The notes beneath the pieces are model-generated. The model was not told the DNA's origin, searched no databases, and was given only the letters and a program-made list of their open reading frames with translations. Both the position numbers and the translations under genes were made by a program. A DNA stretch of 41,528 bases from Crossiella sp. SN42 (GTDB lineage Bacteria; Actinomycetota; Actinomycetes; Mycobacteriales; Pseudonocardiaceae), in the NCBI RefSeq assembly GCF_023897065.1, contig NZ_JAMHIV010000059.1, positions 1 through 41,528 on the forward strand, given 5' to 3'. Below are positions 28,334 through 38,419 of this stretch, piece by piece. Each line of letters starts with the position of its first letter. Positions within the stretch are counted from its first letter, which is position 1.

Positions 28334-28377
28334 CTCTCCCCTGGTCCCGCGCCCGGAGGGGCAGGACCAGGGGAGAG
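28334..28377 (-). terminator. Terminator-like hairpin after pyc
   Basis: CTCTCCCCTGGTCC and GGACCAGGGGAGAG form a perfect 14-bp stem with a 16-nt loop, 9 nt after the pyc stop. There is no T-run. Confidence 0.7.
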
Positions 28378-28386
28378 GTGAGTGGA

Positions 28387-31300
28387 TCAGCCGAGCTCGA
28401 TCAGCAGGTCGCCGCCTTCGACCTGCTGGACCTTGCCGATGGCCAGGCGCTTGACCGTGCCGGCCTTCGGGGAGGTGATGGCGGCCTCCATCTTCATCGC
28501 CTCGATGGTGGCCACGGTCTGGCCGGACTCGACCTGGTCGCCCTCGGCCACGGTCAGCGTGACCACCCCGGCGAACGGGGCGGGCACGTGGTCGGCGTTG
28601 CCGCGGTCGGCCTTCTCCGCGGCGGGCACGTCCGCGGCGACCGAGCGGTCGCGGACCGCGATCGGGCGGAGCTGGCCGTTGAGGGTGGCCATCACGGTGC
28701 GCATGCCGCGGTCGTCGGCCTCGCCGATGGCCTCCAGGCCGATGAGCAGGCGGACGCCAGGTTCCAGGTCGACCGAGTACTCCTCGCCTGGGCGCAGGCC
28801 GTAGAAGAAGTCCTTGCTGCGCAGCACGCTGGTGTCGCCGTAGGCCTCCCGGTGGGCGGCGAACTCCCTGGCGGGGGCGGGGAAGAGCAGGCGGTTCAGG
28901 GTCTGGCGGCGGTCGGACTCCAGGCCGCGGCGGTCGTCGTCGGTGAGCTCGGCGACCCGGCGCGGGGCGGTGCGGCCGGCCAGCGCCTTGGTGCGGAAGG
29001 GTTCCGGCCAGCCGCCGGGCGGGTCGCCCAGCTCGCCGGAGAGGAAGCCGATCACCGAGTCCGGGATGTCGAAGCGTCCGGGGTCCTCCTCGAACTCCTC
29101 CGGCGAGACCCCGGCGCCCACCAGGTGCAGGGCCAGGTCGCCGACGACCTTGGAGGACGGGGTCACCTTGACCAGGCGGCCCAGCATCCGGTCCGCGGCG
29201 GCGTAGGTGGCCTCGATGGCCTCGAACTTCTCGCCGAGGCCCAGCGCGATGGCCTGCTGGCGCAGGTTGGACAGCTGGCCGCCGGGGATCTCGTGGCTGT
29301 ACACCCGGCCGGTCGGCGAGGGCAGGCCGGACTCGAACGGGGTGTAGATCCGCCGGACCGCCTCCCAGTACGGCTCCAGGTCGCACACCGCGCGCAGGTC
29401 CAGGCCGGTCGCGCGCTCGGTGTGGTCGGTGGCCGCGACGATCGCGGACAGCGCGGGCTGGGAGGTGGTGCCCGCCATGGACGCGGCCGCGCCGTCCACC
29501 GCGTCCACCCCGGCCGCGATCGCGGCGGTGTAGGTGGCCAGCTGGCCGCCTGGGGTGTCGTGGGTGTGCAGGTGCACCGGCAGGTCGAACTCCTTGCGCA
29601 GCGCGGAGACCAGGGTGGTCGCGGCGGGCGGGCGGAGCAGTCCGGCCATGTCCTTGATGCACAGGATGTGCGCGCCCGCGGTGACCATCTGCTCGGCCAG
29701 CCGCAGGTAGTAGTCCAGGGTGTAGAGCTTCTCGTTCGGGTCGGACAGGTCGGCGGTGTAGCAGAGCGCGACCTCGGCCACCGCGGTGCCGGTGTCGGCC
29801 ACCGCGCGGATCGCCGGGATCATCTGCTCGACGTCGTTGAGCGCGTCGAAGATCCGGAAGATGTCGATGCCGGTGGCGGTGGCCTCCTCCACGAAGGCCT
29901 GGGTGACCGCCTCCGGGTAGGGCGTGTAGCCGACGGTGTTGCGGCCGCGCAGCAGCATCTGCAGGCAGATGTTGGGCACGGTCTCGCGCAGCGCGGCCAG
30001 CCGCTCCCACGGGTCCTCGGCCAGGAAGCGCAGCGCCACGTCGTAGGTCGCGCCGCCCCAGCACTCCAGGGAGAACAGCTCGGGGGTCAGCCGCGCCACG
30101 TGCGGGGCGACCGCGAGCAGGTCCTTGGAGCGCACCCTGGTGGCCAGCAGCGACTGGTGCGCGTCGCGGAAGGTGGTGTCGGTGACGCCGACCGCGGAGC
30201 TGGCGCGCAGCCAGTCCGCGAAGCCGCGCGGGCCCAGCTCCAGCAGCTTCTGCCGGGTGCCCGCGGGCGGGGTGGCGTTGAGGTCGGCGAACGGCAGCTT
30301 CTGCGCCGGGTCCACTGTGGACGGACGTGGGCCGTTGGGCTTGTTGACCGTGACGTCGGCCAGGTAGGTGAGCAGCCGGGTGCCGCGGTCGGCGGAGTGC
30401 CGCGCGGTGAGCAGGTGCGGGCGCTGCTCGATGAAGGAGGTGGTGACCCGGCCTTCCTGGAAGTCGACGTCGTCCAGCACCGCCTGCAGGAACGGGATGT
30501 TGGTGGACACGCCGCGGATGCGGAACTCGGCCACCGCGCGGCGTGCCTTGGCCACCGCGACGCCGAAGTCGCGGCCCCGGCAGCTCAGCTTGACCAGCAT
30601 CGAGTCGAAGTGCGCCGAGATCGCGGTGCCTGCGAAGGTGGTGCCGCCGTCCAGCCGCACCCCGGAGCCGCCCGGCGAGCGGTAGGCGGTGATCCGGCCG
30701 GTGTCCGGGCGGAAGCCGTTGGCCGGGTCCTCGGTGGTGATCCGGCACTGCAGCGCGGCGCCGTGCAGCACCACGTTCTCCTGGGACAGGCCCAGGTCGG
30801 CCAGCGTCTCCCCGGAGGCGATCCGGAGCTGCGCCTGCACCAGGTCGACGTCGGTGACCTCCTCGGTCACCGTGTGCTCGACCTGGATGCGCGGGTTCAT
30901 CTCGATGAAGACGTGCTTGCCCTGCCGGTCCAGCAGGAACTCCACGGTGCCTGCGTTGACGTAGCCGATCTGGCGGGCGAAGGCCACCGCGTCCGCGCAG
31001 ATCCTCTCGCGCAGCGCGGGATCGAGGTTGGGCGCCGGCGCGATCTCGATGACCTTCTGGTGCCGTCGCTGCACCGAGCAGTCGCGCTCGAACAGGTGGA
31101 TCACGTTGCCGGCGCCGTCGGCGAGGATCTGCACCTCGATGTGCCGCGGCTCGACCACGGCCTGCTCCAGGAACACCGTGGCGTCGCCGAAGGCCGACTC
31201 GGCCTCCCGCATCGCGGCCTCCAGGGCCTCGCGCAGCGCCTCCGGCTGCTCGACCCTGCGCATACCGCGCCCGCCGCCGCCGGCGACGGCCTTGACGAAG

Positions 31301-31764
31301 ACCGGGAACCCGACCTCCGCCGCGGCGGCCAGCAGTTCGTCCACATCGGAGGAGGGCGCGGAGGAGCCCAGCACGGGCAGTCCGGCCTCGCGGGCGGCGG
31401 CGATGGCGCGGGCCTTGTTGCCGGTCAGCTGGAGCACCTCGGGCGTGGGCCCGACGAAGGTGATCCCCGCTTCCCGGCAGGCCTGGGCCAGCTCGGGGTT
31501 CTCGGAGAGGAAGCCGTAGCCGGGGTAGATCGCGTCCGCGCCTGCCTTGCGCGCTGCCTTGATCACCTCGTCCACGGACAGGTAGGCCCGCACCGGGTGC
31601 CCTGGGTCTCCGATCTCATAGGCCTCGTCGGCCTTGAGCCGGTGCAGGGAGTTGCGGTCCTCATGCGGGAAGACGGCCACGGTGCCTGCGCCGAGCTCGT
31701 ACGCCGCGCGGAACGCGCGGATAGCGATCTCGCCGCGGTTGGCGACAAGGACCTTCCGGAACAT
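28387..31764 (-). CDS. pyc: Pyruvate carboxylase
   Basis: The 1125-residue protein has all pyruvate carboxylase parts: biotin carboxylase (MFRKVLVANRGEIAIRAFRA, GYGFLSENPELAQAC, VAGGGGRGMRRV, FIEMNPRIQVEHTVTEE), the carboxyltransferase domain (DTTFRDAHQSLLATRVR, LECWGGATYDVALRFL, THDTPGGQLATYTAA), and a C-terminal biotinyl domain with the attachment lysine in EAMKMEA. It carboxylates pyruvate to oxaloacetate with ATP and bicarbonate. The ATG at 31764 follows AGGAGG; the longer in-frame extension upstream has no such support. Confidence 0.97.
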   Translation of the reverse strand: MFRKVLVANRGEIAIRAFRAAYELGAGTVAVFPHEDRNSLHRLKADEAYEIGDPGHPVRAYLSVDEVIKAARKAGADAIYPGYGFLSENPELAQACREAGITFVGPTPEVLQLTGNKARAIAAAREAGLPVLGSSAPSSDVDELLAAAAEVGFPVFVKAVAGGGGRGMRRVEQPEALREALEAAMREAESAFGDATVFLEQAVVEPRHIEVQILADGAGNVIHLFERDCSVQRRHQKVIEIAPAPNLDPALRERICADAVAFARQIGYVNAGTVEFLLDRQGKHVFIEMNPRIQVEHTVTEEVTDVDLVQAQLRIASGETLADLGLSQENVVLHGAALQCRITTEDPANGFRPDTGRITAYRSPGGSGVRLDGGTTFAGTAISAHFDSMLVKLSCRGRDFGVAVAKARRAVAEFRIRGVSTNIPFLQAVLDDVDFQEGRVTTSFIEQRPHLLTARHSADRGTRLLTYLADVTVNKPNGPRPSTVDPAQKLPFADLNATPPAGTRQKLLELGPRGFADWLRASSAVGVTDTTFRDAHQSLLATRVRSKDLLAVAPHVARLTPELFSLECWGGATYDVALRFLAEDPWERLAALRETVPNICLQMLLRGRNTVGYTPYPEAVTQAFVEEATATGIDIFRIFDALNDVEQMIPAIRAVADTGTAVAEVALCYTADLSDPNEKLYTLDYYLRLAEQMVTAGAHILCIKDMAGLLRPPAATTLVSALRKEFDLPVHLHTHDTPGGQLATYTAAIAAGVDAVDGAAASMAGTTSQPALSAIVAATDHTERATGLDLRAVCDLEPYWEAVRRIYTPFESGLPSPTGRVYSHEIPGGQLSNLRQQAIALGLGEKFEAIEATYAAADRMLGRLVKVTPSSKVVGDLALHLVGAGVSPEEFEEDPGRFDIPDSVIGFLSGELGDPPGGWPEPFRTKALAGRTAPRRVAELTDDDRRGLESDRRQTLNRLLFPAPAREFAAHREAYGDTSVLRSKDFFYGLRPGEEYSVDLEPGVRLLIGLEAIGEADDRGMRTVMATLNGQLRPIAVRDRSVAADVPAAEKADRGNADHVPAPFAGVVTLTVAEGDQVESGQTVATIEAMKMEAAITSPKAGTVKRLAIGKVQQVEGGDLLIELG

Positions 31765-32172
31765 AACCAGCTCCTCCTGGTGGCGGACAGGCCAGCCGGA
31801 GCACCGTATCGCGGCACTCCCGCCAGTCGGGAGAACCATCTCAGGTGACGGGCGTCTCCCCCGATGTGCGCAAACCGGCTCAAGCCTGGCTCGACCGCCA
31901 GCGTTTGCGCTGTTCACAGCATGTTTCGCCGATATTGCCCAGCTGGGGGCCTGCCCGAAACACCACGCTCCGGACCTGCCCGTGACAGCACCGGGCCAAG
32001 GGATGCGGGCGTGGACGCGCTCCCACGAGCCGGGTGGTCAACCGCGAACCGGTCCTTGGTCGTTCCTGCGCGCAAAACCTCCGGTCACGGCGCCGTGACG
32101 TTGACCCGCCAGTGCCGGTCGCGCACAGTGGCCACCCGAGTAACGCCGAGTCCGGACGAGCAGAGGGTCGAG
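31765..32172. other. Divergent spacer between pyc and the unknown gene
   Basis: This 408-bp stretch shows no gene with coding character on either strand. It should hold the promoters of pyc (minus) and of the gene at 32173 (plus). TTGACC at 32101-32106 is a possible -35 element for the plus-strand gene but the matching -10 is unclear. Confidence 0.5.
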
Positions 32173-32622
32173 ATGGCGAAGGTCGTGTCCAGCATCGCCC
32201 AGTCCGTGCTGGTGGAGCAGCGGTACTTCACCCTGCACGACGCCCGCGGCCCGGCGCCGCTGGCGCCACCGGAGCCGGTGGACGAGCAGCTGGTGCACGC
32301 CGACCTGGGGCACGCGGTGTTCCGCAGCGCGGAGTCCGGCCACTACGCGGCGGTGCGGGCCGAGCTCTGGGACGCCGAGCCCGGCACCCCGGAGGACGGC
32401 TTCGACGCCCAGGGCCGGGTGGACATCCTGGCCGGCAGCGCGGAGCTGGTGCTCGGGCCGGTGCTCACGGTCAGTGAACCGGCGCGGCTGGCCCTGCCCG
32501 CGCCGGGCCGCTACCGGATCGACGCGACCGCGCGCGGGCGGGCCGAGGTGCGGGCGCTCGGGCCCGGCTCCTACGCGCACGGCATCGAGTCCTGGGTGAT
32601 CCGGATCTGGCCGGTGCGCTAG
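32173..32622 (+). CDS. Uncharacterised protein (149 aa)
   Basis: I do not recognise a family. The product starts MAKVVSSIAQSVLVEQRYFT, is acidic in the middle (HADLGHAVFRSAESGHYAAV, ELWDAEPGTPEDGFD), and has a beta-rich second half (VDILAGSAELVLGPVLTVSE, LPAPGRYRIDATARG) ending HGIESWVIRIWPVR. This strand pattern resembles a small jelly-roll or similar beta-sandwich, but that is a guess. There is no signal peptide. It converges on recG, and the two stop codons share CTAG at 32619-32622. Confidence 0.75.
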   Translation: MAKVVSSIAQSVLVEQRYFTLHDARGPAPLAPPEPVDEQLVHADLGHAVFRSAESGHYAAVRAELWDAEPGTPEDGFDAQGRVDILAGSAELVLGPVLTVSEPARLALPAPGRYRIDATARGRAEVRALGPGSYAHGIESWVIRIWPVR

Positions 32623-34829
32623 GCCTTTTCCAGGTACTCCGCTTTGTCCGCGTCCACCACCGACTTGAGCAGCGAGGCCAGCCCCGGGTAGCCGGTGAGC
32701 TCGGGGTCCTCGGTCAGCAGCTGCACCGCCTCGGTGCGCGCGGTCGCGATGACCTCCTCGTCGCGCAGCAGCGAGAGCATCTTCAGCGTGGACTTGGCCC
32801 CGGACTGGGCCGCGCCCAGGATGTCGCCCTCGCGGCGCAGCTCCAGGTCCATCTGGGCCAGCTCGAAACCGTCGGTGGTGGCCGCGACCGCGTCCAGCCG
32901 TTCCCTGGTCGCGGTGCCGCCCAGCGCCTCGGAGACCAGCAGGCACAGCCCGGGCGCGCTGCCCCGGCCGACCCGGCCGCGCAGCTGGTGCAGCTGGCTG
33001 ACGCCGAAGCGGTCCGCGTCCATGATCGCCATCACGGTGGCGTTGGGCACGTTCACGCCGACCTCGACCACGGTGGTGGCCACCAGCACCTGCACCTTGC
33101 CGTCGGCGAAACCGCGCATCACCGCGTCCTTGTCCTCCGGCGCGAGGCGGCCGTGCAGGATGCCGACGTTCAGTCCGGCCAGCGGCCCGGCAGCCAGTGC
33201 GGGGGCCACGTCCAGCACCGCCAGCGGCGGGCGGCGGTCGCTCTTGCCGCCCTTGTCCTCCTTGGGCGGCTCCGGGGTCGGGTCGTCCGCGCCGTCGAGG
33301 TCCTCCTCCGCCTCGGCCTCACCGATCCGAGGGCAGACCACGTAGGCCTGGTGACCGGCGCGGACCTCCTCGGTGATGCGCTGCCACACCCGGTCCAGCC
33401 AGGCCGGTTTCTCCGCCACCGGCACCACCGTGGTGCTGATCGGCGAACGTCCCCTTGGCAGCTCGCGCAGCGCCGAGACCTCCAGGTCGCCGTAGACGGT
33501 CATGGCCACCGTGCGCGGGATCGGGGTGGCGGTCATCACCAGCACGTGCGGGCTGACGCCCTCGCCCGCCCTGGTGCGCAGCGCGTCCCGCTGCTCCACG
33601 CCGAAGCGGTGCTGCTCGTCCACCACGACCAGGCCCAGGTCGGCGAAGGAGACCTTGTCCTGGATCAGCGCGTGCGTGCCGACCACGATCCCGGCCGCGC
33701 CGGAGGCGATGTCCAGCATCGCCTGCTTGCGCTCCTTGGTGCTCATCGAGCCGGTGAGCAGGGTGACCCTGGTGGCGTGCTCCGGCGCGCCCAGCTCACC
33801 GGCGCGGGCGAGCTCGCCCAGCATCTCGGCCAGCGAGCGGGCGTGCTGGGCGGCCAGCACCTCGGTCGGCGCGAGCATGGCGGCCTGCCTGCCCGCGTCC
33901 ACCACCTGGAGCATGGCCCGCAGCGCGACGATGGTCTTGCCGGAGCCGACCTCGCCCTGCAGCAGCCGGTTCATCGGGTGCTCGCCGGAGAGGTCGCGGG
34001 CCACCGCCTCGCCGACCTCCTGCTGGCCCGCGGTGAGCTGGAACGGCAGCCGGGTGTCGAACTCGGCCAGCACCCCGCCGGGCTTGGCCGGGCAGCGCGG
34101 GGCCGGGCGGGCGCCGGAGACGATCCGGCGCTGGGCCAGCACCAGCTGCACCGCCAGCGCCTCGTCCCACTTGAGCCGGTTGCGCGCGCTGGTCACCTCG
34201 CCCCAGTCGGCAGGGCGGTGCACCTTGCGCAGCGAGGCGGACAGGTCGCCGAGGCCGTGCCGGGCGCGCACCGCCTCCGGCAGCGGGTCCTCCGCGCCGT
34301 CCCACTGGTCCAGGACCTGGCGCACGCACTTCTCCACCACCCAGGACTCGATGCCCTTGCTGGCCGGGTAGACCGGGATCAGGCCGCGGGCGAACTCGTC
34401 GGCCACCGAGTCGTCCTCGTTCTCGGCCAGCAGCTTGTAGTCAGGGTGGGCCAGCTGCAACGCGCCGTTGAAGGAGGTGACCTTGCCCGCGAACAGGCCG
34501 CGCTTGCCGGCCACGAGGTCCTTGGCCCGGTGCGGCTGGTTGAAGAAGGCGATGGTCATCGCGCGCTGGCCGTCGGTGATCGTGGACTCCACGATCGAGC
34601 CGTACTTGGTCTTCATCCGGCGCACCGTGGTCGAGCGGACCTCGGCCAGCACGGTGGCGTGCTCGCCGATCTCCAGCCCGGCGATGCTGGTCAGCTCGCC
34701 GCGCTCGGCGTAGCGGCGCGGGTAGTGCCGGAGCAGGTCGCCGACGGTGCGCAGGTTCAGGCCTTTGTCCAGGGCCTCGGCGGTCTTCGCGCCGAGCACG
34801 TGGTCCAGCCGGTCGTCGAAGGTGGTCAT
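32619..34829 (-). CDS. recG: ATP-dependent DNA helicase RecG
   Basis: The 736-residue helicase has an N-terminal wedge/OB domain (VGDLLRHYPRRYAERGELTS), Walker A in LQGEVGSGKTIVALRAM, the DEQH box (VVVDEQHRFGVEQR), motif III MTATPIPRT and the C-terminal motifs VVEVGVNVPNATVM and QLHQLRGRVGRG. An insert rich in Asp/Glu/Lys around residue 530 is present. It remodels stalled replication forks and Holliday junctions. The ATG at 34829 lies 28 nt after the DAK2-type gene, a common pairing. Confidence 0.96.
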   Translation of the reverse strand: MTTFDDRLDHVLGAKTAEALDKGLNLRTVGDLLRHYPRRYAERGELTSIAGLEIGEHATVLAEVRSTTVRRMKTKYGSIVESTITDGQRAMTIAFFNQPHRAKDLVAGKRGLFAGKVTSFNGALQLAHPDYKLLAENEDDSVADEFARGLIPVYPASKGIESWVVEKCVRQVLDQWDGAEDPLPEAVRARHGLGDLSASLRKVHRPADWGEVTSARNRLKWDEALAVQLVLAQRRIVSGARPAPRCPAKPGGVLAEFDTRLPFQLTAGQQEVGEAVARDLSGEHPMNRLLQGEVGSGKTIVALRAMLQVVDAGRQAAMLAPTEVLAAQHARSLAEMLGELARAGELGAPEHATRVTLLTGSMSTKERKQAMLDIASGAAGIVVGTHALIQDKVSFADLGLVVVDEQHRFGVEQRDALRTRAGEGVSPHVLVMTATPIPRTVAMTVYGDLEVSALRELPRGRSPISTTVVPVAEKPAWLDRVWQRITEEVRAGHQAYVVCPRIGEAEAEEDLDGADDPTPEPPKEDKGGKSDRRPPLAVLDVAPALAAGPLAGLNVGILHGRLAPEDKDAVMRGFADGKVQVLVATTVVEVGVNVPNATVMAIMDADRFGVSQLHQLRGRVGRGSAPGLCLLVSEALGGTATRERLDAVAATTDGFELAQMDLELRREGDILGAAQSGAKSTLKMLSLLRDEEVIATARTEAVQLLTEDPELTGYPGLASLLKSVVDADKAEYLEKA

Positions 34830-34857
34830 CGCCGTCCATTCAACCGCGTGGGTCCGA

Positions 34858-36459
34858 CTATTCGATGCCCAGCAACACCATCGCGCCGCGCGAGCCACCC
34901 GGGTACGAGGCCAGGTCGACCTCGGGGTGCGCCCGGCGCAGGTGCTCCTCGACCTCGTCGAGCAGCTCCGGCGGCGCGGACTCGCCGAGCAGCAGGGTGA
35001 CCAGCTCGCCGCCCGCCGAGAGCATCCGGTCCAGCAGCTCGCACACCGCCTCGGCGGGCCGGGAGCCGATCAGCACCACCTCGCGGTCGATCATGCCGAG
35101 CAGGTCGCCCGGCCGGCAGCGACCGGCCCAGGTGATCGCGTCCTCCTCGGCCACCGCCAGCTCGCCGCGCCGGGTGGCCGCGGCCGCCTCGGCCATGGCC
35201 ACCACGTCGTCGCCGTGCCGCCGCTGCGGGTCGTGCACGGCCAGCGCGGCCAGGCCCTGCACCGGGGAGGCGGTGGGCACCACGACCACGTCGTAGCCGG
35301 AGGGCATGGCGTGCTCGGCGGCCTCCTCGGCGATCACGGTCAGCTCGGCGTCGTTGGGCAGCACCACGATGTGCTTGGCGCCCGCGCCGGTGAGCGTGGC
35401 CAGCAGCTCGGCCGCGGTCGGCCGCTGCCCGGTCCACTGGCAGACCACCGCGCCCTCGCCGCGGAAAAGCTCGGCCAGCCCCTCGCCGTCGGCCAGCACC
35501 ACCACCGCGCGGTCGCGGAGCAGGCCGGTGGGCTCGGTGGGCAGCTGGTCGGCGAAGCGGATCACGGTGATCCGGTGCGGGCGGCCCGCCTCCACCCCGG
35601 CCTCGATGGCGGCGCCGACGTCCTGGCAGTGCACGTGTACCGTCCACAGCCCGGCGCCGTCGGAGACCACCGAGACGCAGTCGCCCAGCTCACTGAGCCG
35701 GGCGCGCAGCGCGGCGGTGCGCGCCTCGTCGGTGCCGTCGAGCAGGTACATGACCTCGTAGTCGAACTCGGCCGACCCGGCCTCGCGGGTGGCCTGCAGC
35801 TCGTCCTTGCCCCGGCGGACCAGCGCGTCGAACCGGGTGGACGGGGGCAGCGGCAGGCCGGTGACCACCGCGGTCAGCGTCTCCAGCAGCACCAGCAGGC
35901 CGCGGCCACCGGCGTCGACCACCCCGGCGCGGGCCAGCGCGGGCAGCTGGCTGGGTGTGCGGGCCAGCGCCTCGGCCGCGGCGGTGCTGGCCGCGAAGGC
36001 GACCTGCTCCAGGCTCTCGCCCGCGGCGGTGGCGGCCTCGGCCGCGGCGTGCATGACGCTGAGCACGGTGCCCGGGGCCGGTTCGCTGACCGCGGCGGTG
36101 GCCAGCCGGTCGGCCAGCCGCAGCCCGTCCTTGAGCGCGGGCCCGGTGAGCGTGCCGTCCTGGCGCAGCGCCTCGGCCAGCCCGCGCAGCACCTGGGACA
36201 GGATCACCCCGGAGTTCCCGCGCGCCCCGGCCAGCGCGCCCTTGGCCAGCGCGGCCAGCGCCGCCCCGCCGTCGGCCGCGGCCGAGTCGGTCAGCGTGTC
36301 CAGCGCGGCGCGCATCGTGTGCAGCAGGTTGCTGCCGGTGTCGCCGTCGGGCACCGGGAAGACGTTGATCCGGTCGATCGCCTCGCGGTCGGCGGCCAGC
36401 GCCTCGACACAGGCAACGGCCCAACCACGCACAGCGACCGCGTCCAGCACCTGCAACAC
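34858..36459 (-). CDS. DAK2 domain protein, FakA/YloV-like
   Basis: The 533-residue protein begins with a DhaL/DAK2 kinase domain: [20 protein letters not shown] at residues 31-50 with metal-binding Asp residues 38 and 40, [20 protein letters not shown], and [16 protein letters not shown] middle domain ([13 protein letters not shown]) and a C-terminal domain ([19 protein letters not shown]) follow, as in fatty acid kinase FakA. No FakB gene is adjacent. Pairing with recG is shared with many Gram-positive genomes. GTG at 36459 follows GAGGGAGG by 9 nt. Confidence 0.9.
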   Translation of the reverse strand: MLQVLDAVAVRGWAVACVEALAADREAIDRINVFPVPDGDTGSNLLHTMRAALDTLTDSAAADGGAALAALAKGALAGARGNSGVILSQVLRGLAEALRQDGTLTGPALKDGLRLADRLATAAVSEPAPGTVLSVMHAAAEAATAAGESLEQVAFAASTAAAEALARTPSQLPALARAGVVDAGGRGLLVLLETLTAVVTGLPLPPSTRFDALVRRGKDELQATREAGSAEFDYEVMYLLDGTDEARTAALRARLSELGDCVSVVSDGAGLWTVHVHCQDVGAAIEAGVEAGRPHRITVIRFADQLPTEPTGLLRDRAVVVLADGEGLAELFRGEGAVVCQWTGQRPTAAELLATLTGAGAKHIVVLPNDAELTVIAEEAAEHAMPSGYDVVVVPTASPVQGLAALAVHDPQRRHGDDVVAMAEAAAATRRGELAVAEEDAITWAGRCRPGDLLGMIDREVVLIGSRPAEAVCELLDRMLSAGGELVTLLLGESAPPELLDEVEEHLRRAHPEVDLASYPGGSRGAMVLLGIE

Positions 36460-36529
36460 CTGCGGCCGCCTCCCTCTGGATGTTGGCAGCGAGACTAGCG
36501 CCTGGTTCCGGTGCGGTCGGTAGCCCGGT

Positions 36530-36559
36530 TTGGTCGCGCGGATGCCGACCAGATACGCT
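36530..36559 (+). promoter_or_regulatory. Candidate rpmB promoter
   Basis: TTGGTC (36530-36535) and TACGCT (36554-36559) are 18 nt apart, the latter fitting the actinobacterial TANNNT pattern, about 90 nt upstream of the rpmB start. Confidence 0.35.
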
Positions 36560-36650
36560 GTCGGGGTTGCCCGGCTCGGCTTGGGCTCACTGCCGTCTGT
36601 GCCAGCTGGCATCGCGGACTTCTGTAGAACAACGTGTAAGGAGTGTCGAC

Positions 36651-36842
36651 GTGGCTGCCGTTTGCGACGTCTGTAGCAAGGGGCCGGGCTTCGGCAAGTC
36701 GGTCTCGCACTCCCACCGGCGTACCAACCGCCGGTGGAACCCGAACATTCAGACCGTGCGCGCGAAGATCGGCCTGTCGCAGCGCAAGCGCCTGAATGTG
36801 TGTACCTCCTGCCTCAAGGCTGGCAAGGTCGCCCGCGGCTGA
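36651..36842 (+). CDS. rpmB: Ribosomal protein bL28, zinc-binding form
   Basis: The 63-residue protein has [20 protein letters not shown] near the N-terminus, [14 protein letters not shown] in the middle and CTSCLKAGK at the end. The two CxxC pairs mark the zinc-binding form. The GTG at 36651 follows AAGGAG by 7 nt. It is transcribed divergently from the DAK2-type gene. Confidence 0.96.
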   Translation: MAAVCDVCSKGPGFGKSVSHSHRRTNRRWNPNIQTVRAKIGLSQRKRLNVCTSCLKAGKVARG

Positions 36843-36863
36843 CTCACCGCCGCAAGCTTGGCC

Positions 36864-36900
36864 ATGAGGCCCGGATCACAGCTCGTGATCCGGGCCTCAT
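36864..36900. terminator. Bidirectional terminator between rpmB and ung
   Basis: ATGAGGCCCGGATCAC and GTGATCCGGGCCTCAT form a perfect 16-bp stem with a 5-nt loop between the converging genes. Confidence 0.85.
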
Positions 36901-36915
36901 GCTGTTGTCAGGGGG

Positions 36916-37590
36916 TCAGAGCTGCCAGTCGACGGGGTCCGCGCCCTGCTCGGTCAGGAGCTGGTTGGCGCGGCTGAAGGGACGCGAGCCGAAGAAGCCG
37001 CGGTCGGCCGACATCGGCGACGGGTGCGCCGACTCGATGCAGGGCACGCCGTCCAGCAGCGGCTTCAGCTCGCGGGCGTCCCGGCCCCAGAGGATGGCCA
37101 CCAGCGGGGTGCCCCTGGCCGCCAGCGCCTTGATCGCCTCCTCGGTGACCTGCTCCCAGCCCTTGCCGCGGTGCGAGGCCGGCCTGCCCGGCGCCACCGT
37201 CAGCGACCGGTTGAGCAGCAGCACGCCGCGCTCGGTCCACGGGGACAGGTCCCCGTTGGGCGGCGGCGGGAAGCCGAGGTCCTCGCCGTACTCGCGGTAG
37301 ATGTTGATCAGGCTCTTGGGCAGCGGGCGCACGTCGGCGGCCACCGAGAAGGACAGGCCGATGGCGTGCCCCGGCGTCGGGTAGGGGTCCTGCCCGACGA
37401 TGAGCACCCGCACGTCGGCGAAGGGCTGCTTGAACGCGCGTAGCACGTTCTCCCCGGCCGGTAGGTACTTCCGGCCTGCGGCGATCTCCTCCCGGAGGAA
37501 CTCCCCCATCGAGCCGATCCGGTCGGCCACCGGGTCGAGCGCCTTGGCCCAACCGGCTTCCATGATCTCGTGCAGCGGACGTCCAACCAC
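36916..37590 (-). CDS. ung: Uracil-DNA glycosylase, family 1
   Basis: The 224-residue enzyme has the family 1 motif [12 protein letters not shown] with catalytic D68, [31 protein letters not shown] and the DNA-intercalation loop motif [11 protein letters not shown]. It removes uracil from DNA. The start is taken as GTG at 37590; the ribosome site is weak. It lies 58 nt after the unknown gene on the same strand. Confidence 0.96.
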   Translation of the reverse strand: MVGRPLHEIMEAGWAKALDPVADRIGSMGEFLREEIAAGRKYLPAGENVLRAFKQPFADVRVLIVGQDPYPTPGHAIGLSFSVAADVRPLPKSLINIYREYGEDLGFPPPPNGDLSPWTERGVLLLNRSLTVAPGRPASHRGKGWEQVTEEAIKALAARGTPLVAILWGRDARELKPLLDGVPCIESAHPSPMSADRGFFGSRPFSRANQLLTEQGADPVDWQL

Positions 37591-37648
37591 GGAACGTGAC
37601 CCTAGCGACGAGCCGCCAGGCGTGGCCCAGTGGGTCAGGCGCTGTGGG

Positions 37649-38302
37649 TCAGGCGCTCACCGTGCTTCGCCGCAGCCGGAGCTGCCGGTGCCGCAACGGC
37701 AACGGCCCCGGCCAGGCCCGCAGCAGCAGTGCGGCGGCGTCCCCGGCCACCGCGGCGGCCAGGCCGGTGTGCTCGGCCGGGTCGTAGCCCACCAGCACCG
37801 CCTCGGCGGCCACCAGCTGCCTGGCGGCCACATCGCGCAGCGCGGCCGCGGCGACCGGGCCGCCGGTGGCCGGATCGCCCAGCACCAGGCAGCGGCCGTG
37901 GCTGCCGATCACCGGCACCGCGTAGGCGGCCTGCCAGTGCCTGCCGTCGGCCGGTGGCCGCGGCGGATAGCCGGGGTTCAGCTCGACCAGCCTCGGCTGG
38001 ATCCGCCTCGGCCGGGTGGCCACGCAGGCGGGCAGCCCGTCCCCGTTGCCCAGCCGGACGCTGAGCCGCTCGCCGACCGCGGGCACGCCGTGCACGGTCA
38101 CCGGGACCGCCCGGTGCACCGGCAGGTGTTCGTTGACCGCGCCGATCGGCAGTGCCACCAGCGGCGCGGCGGTGGCCGGATCGGCCAGCACGACATCGGC
38201 CAGCACCTGGTCACCGCGCATGGTGAAGCGCTGCAAGGCCAGTGCCGGTCTGGACTCGGTGTTACCCGGTTGCGCGCCCATGCGCGCGTACATCGACAAC
38301 AT
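37649..38302 (-). CDS. Uncharacterised protein (217 aa)
   Basis: I do not recognise a family. From ATG at 38302 (AGGA 3 nt upstream) the protein reads [20 protein letters not shown], then a Val/Ala/Pro-rich strand-like first half ([40 protein letters not shown]) and an Ala/Leu-rich helical second half ending in an Arg-rich tail ([14 protein letters not shown]). There is no signal peptide or membrane segment. ATG at 38293 is an alternative start. It may share a transcript with ung. Confidence 0.65.
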   Translation of the reverse strand: MLSMYARMGAQPGNTESRPALALQRFTMRGDQVLADVVLADPATAAPLVALPIGAVNEHLPVHRAVPVTVHGVPAVGERLSVRLGNGDGLPACVATRPRRIQPRLVELNPGYPPRPPADGRHWQAAYAVPVIGSHGRCLVLGDPATGGPVAAAALRDVAARQLVAAEAVLVGYDPAEHTGLAAAVAGDAAALLLRAWPGPLPLRHRQLRLRRSTVSA

Positions 38303-38345
38303 GTTCCTGCCCCCAGAAACATCGAACAGTGCCGAGCAGGCCAAT

Positions 38346-38381
38346 GCCCGCCCACGATCAACCCTACGCCCGTGGGCGGGC
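38346..38381 (-). terminator. Terminator-like hairpin after the gamma-carbonic anhydrase gene
   Basis: GCCCGCCCACG and CGTGGGCGGGC form a perfect 11-bp stem with a 14-nt loop, 38 nt after the carbonic anhydrase stop. There is no T-run. Confidence 0.6.
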
Positions 38382-38419
38382 GGCCGGGAGCAGCCGGAAG
38401 GGCGTCACCCGTACGGCTG

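Noticed and set aside
28378-31848. Very long plus-strand frame opposite pyc
   Set aside because: High-GC codon bias leaves antisense frames open; the minus strand encodes a complete pyruvate carboxylase.
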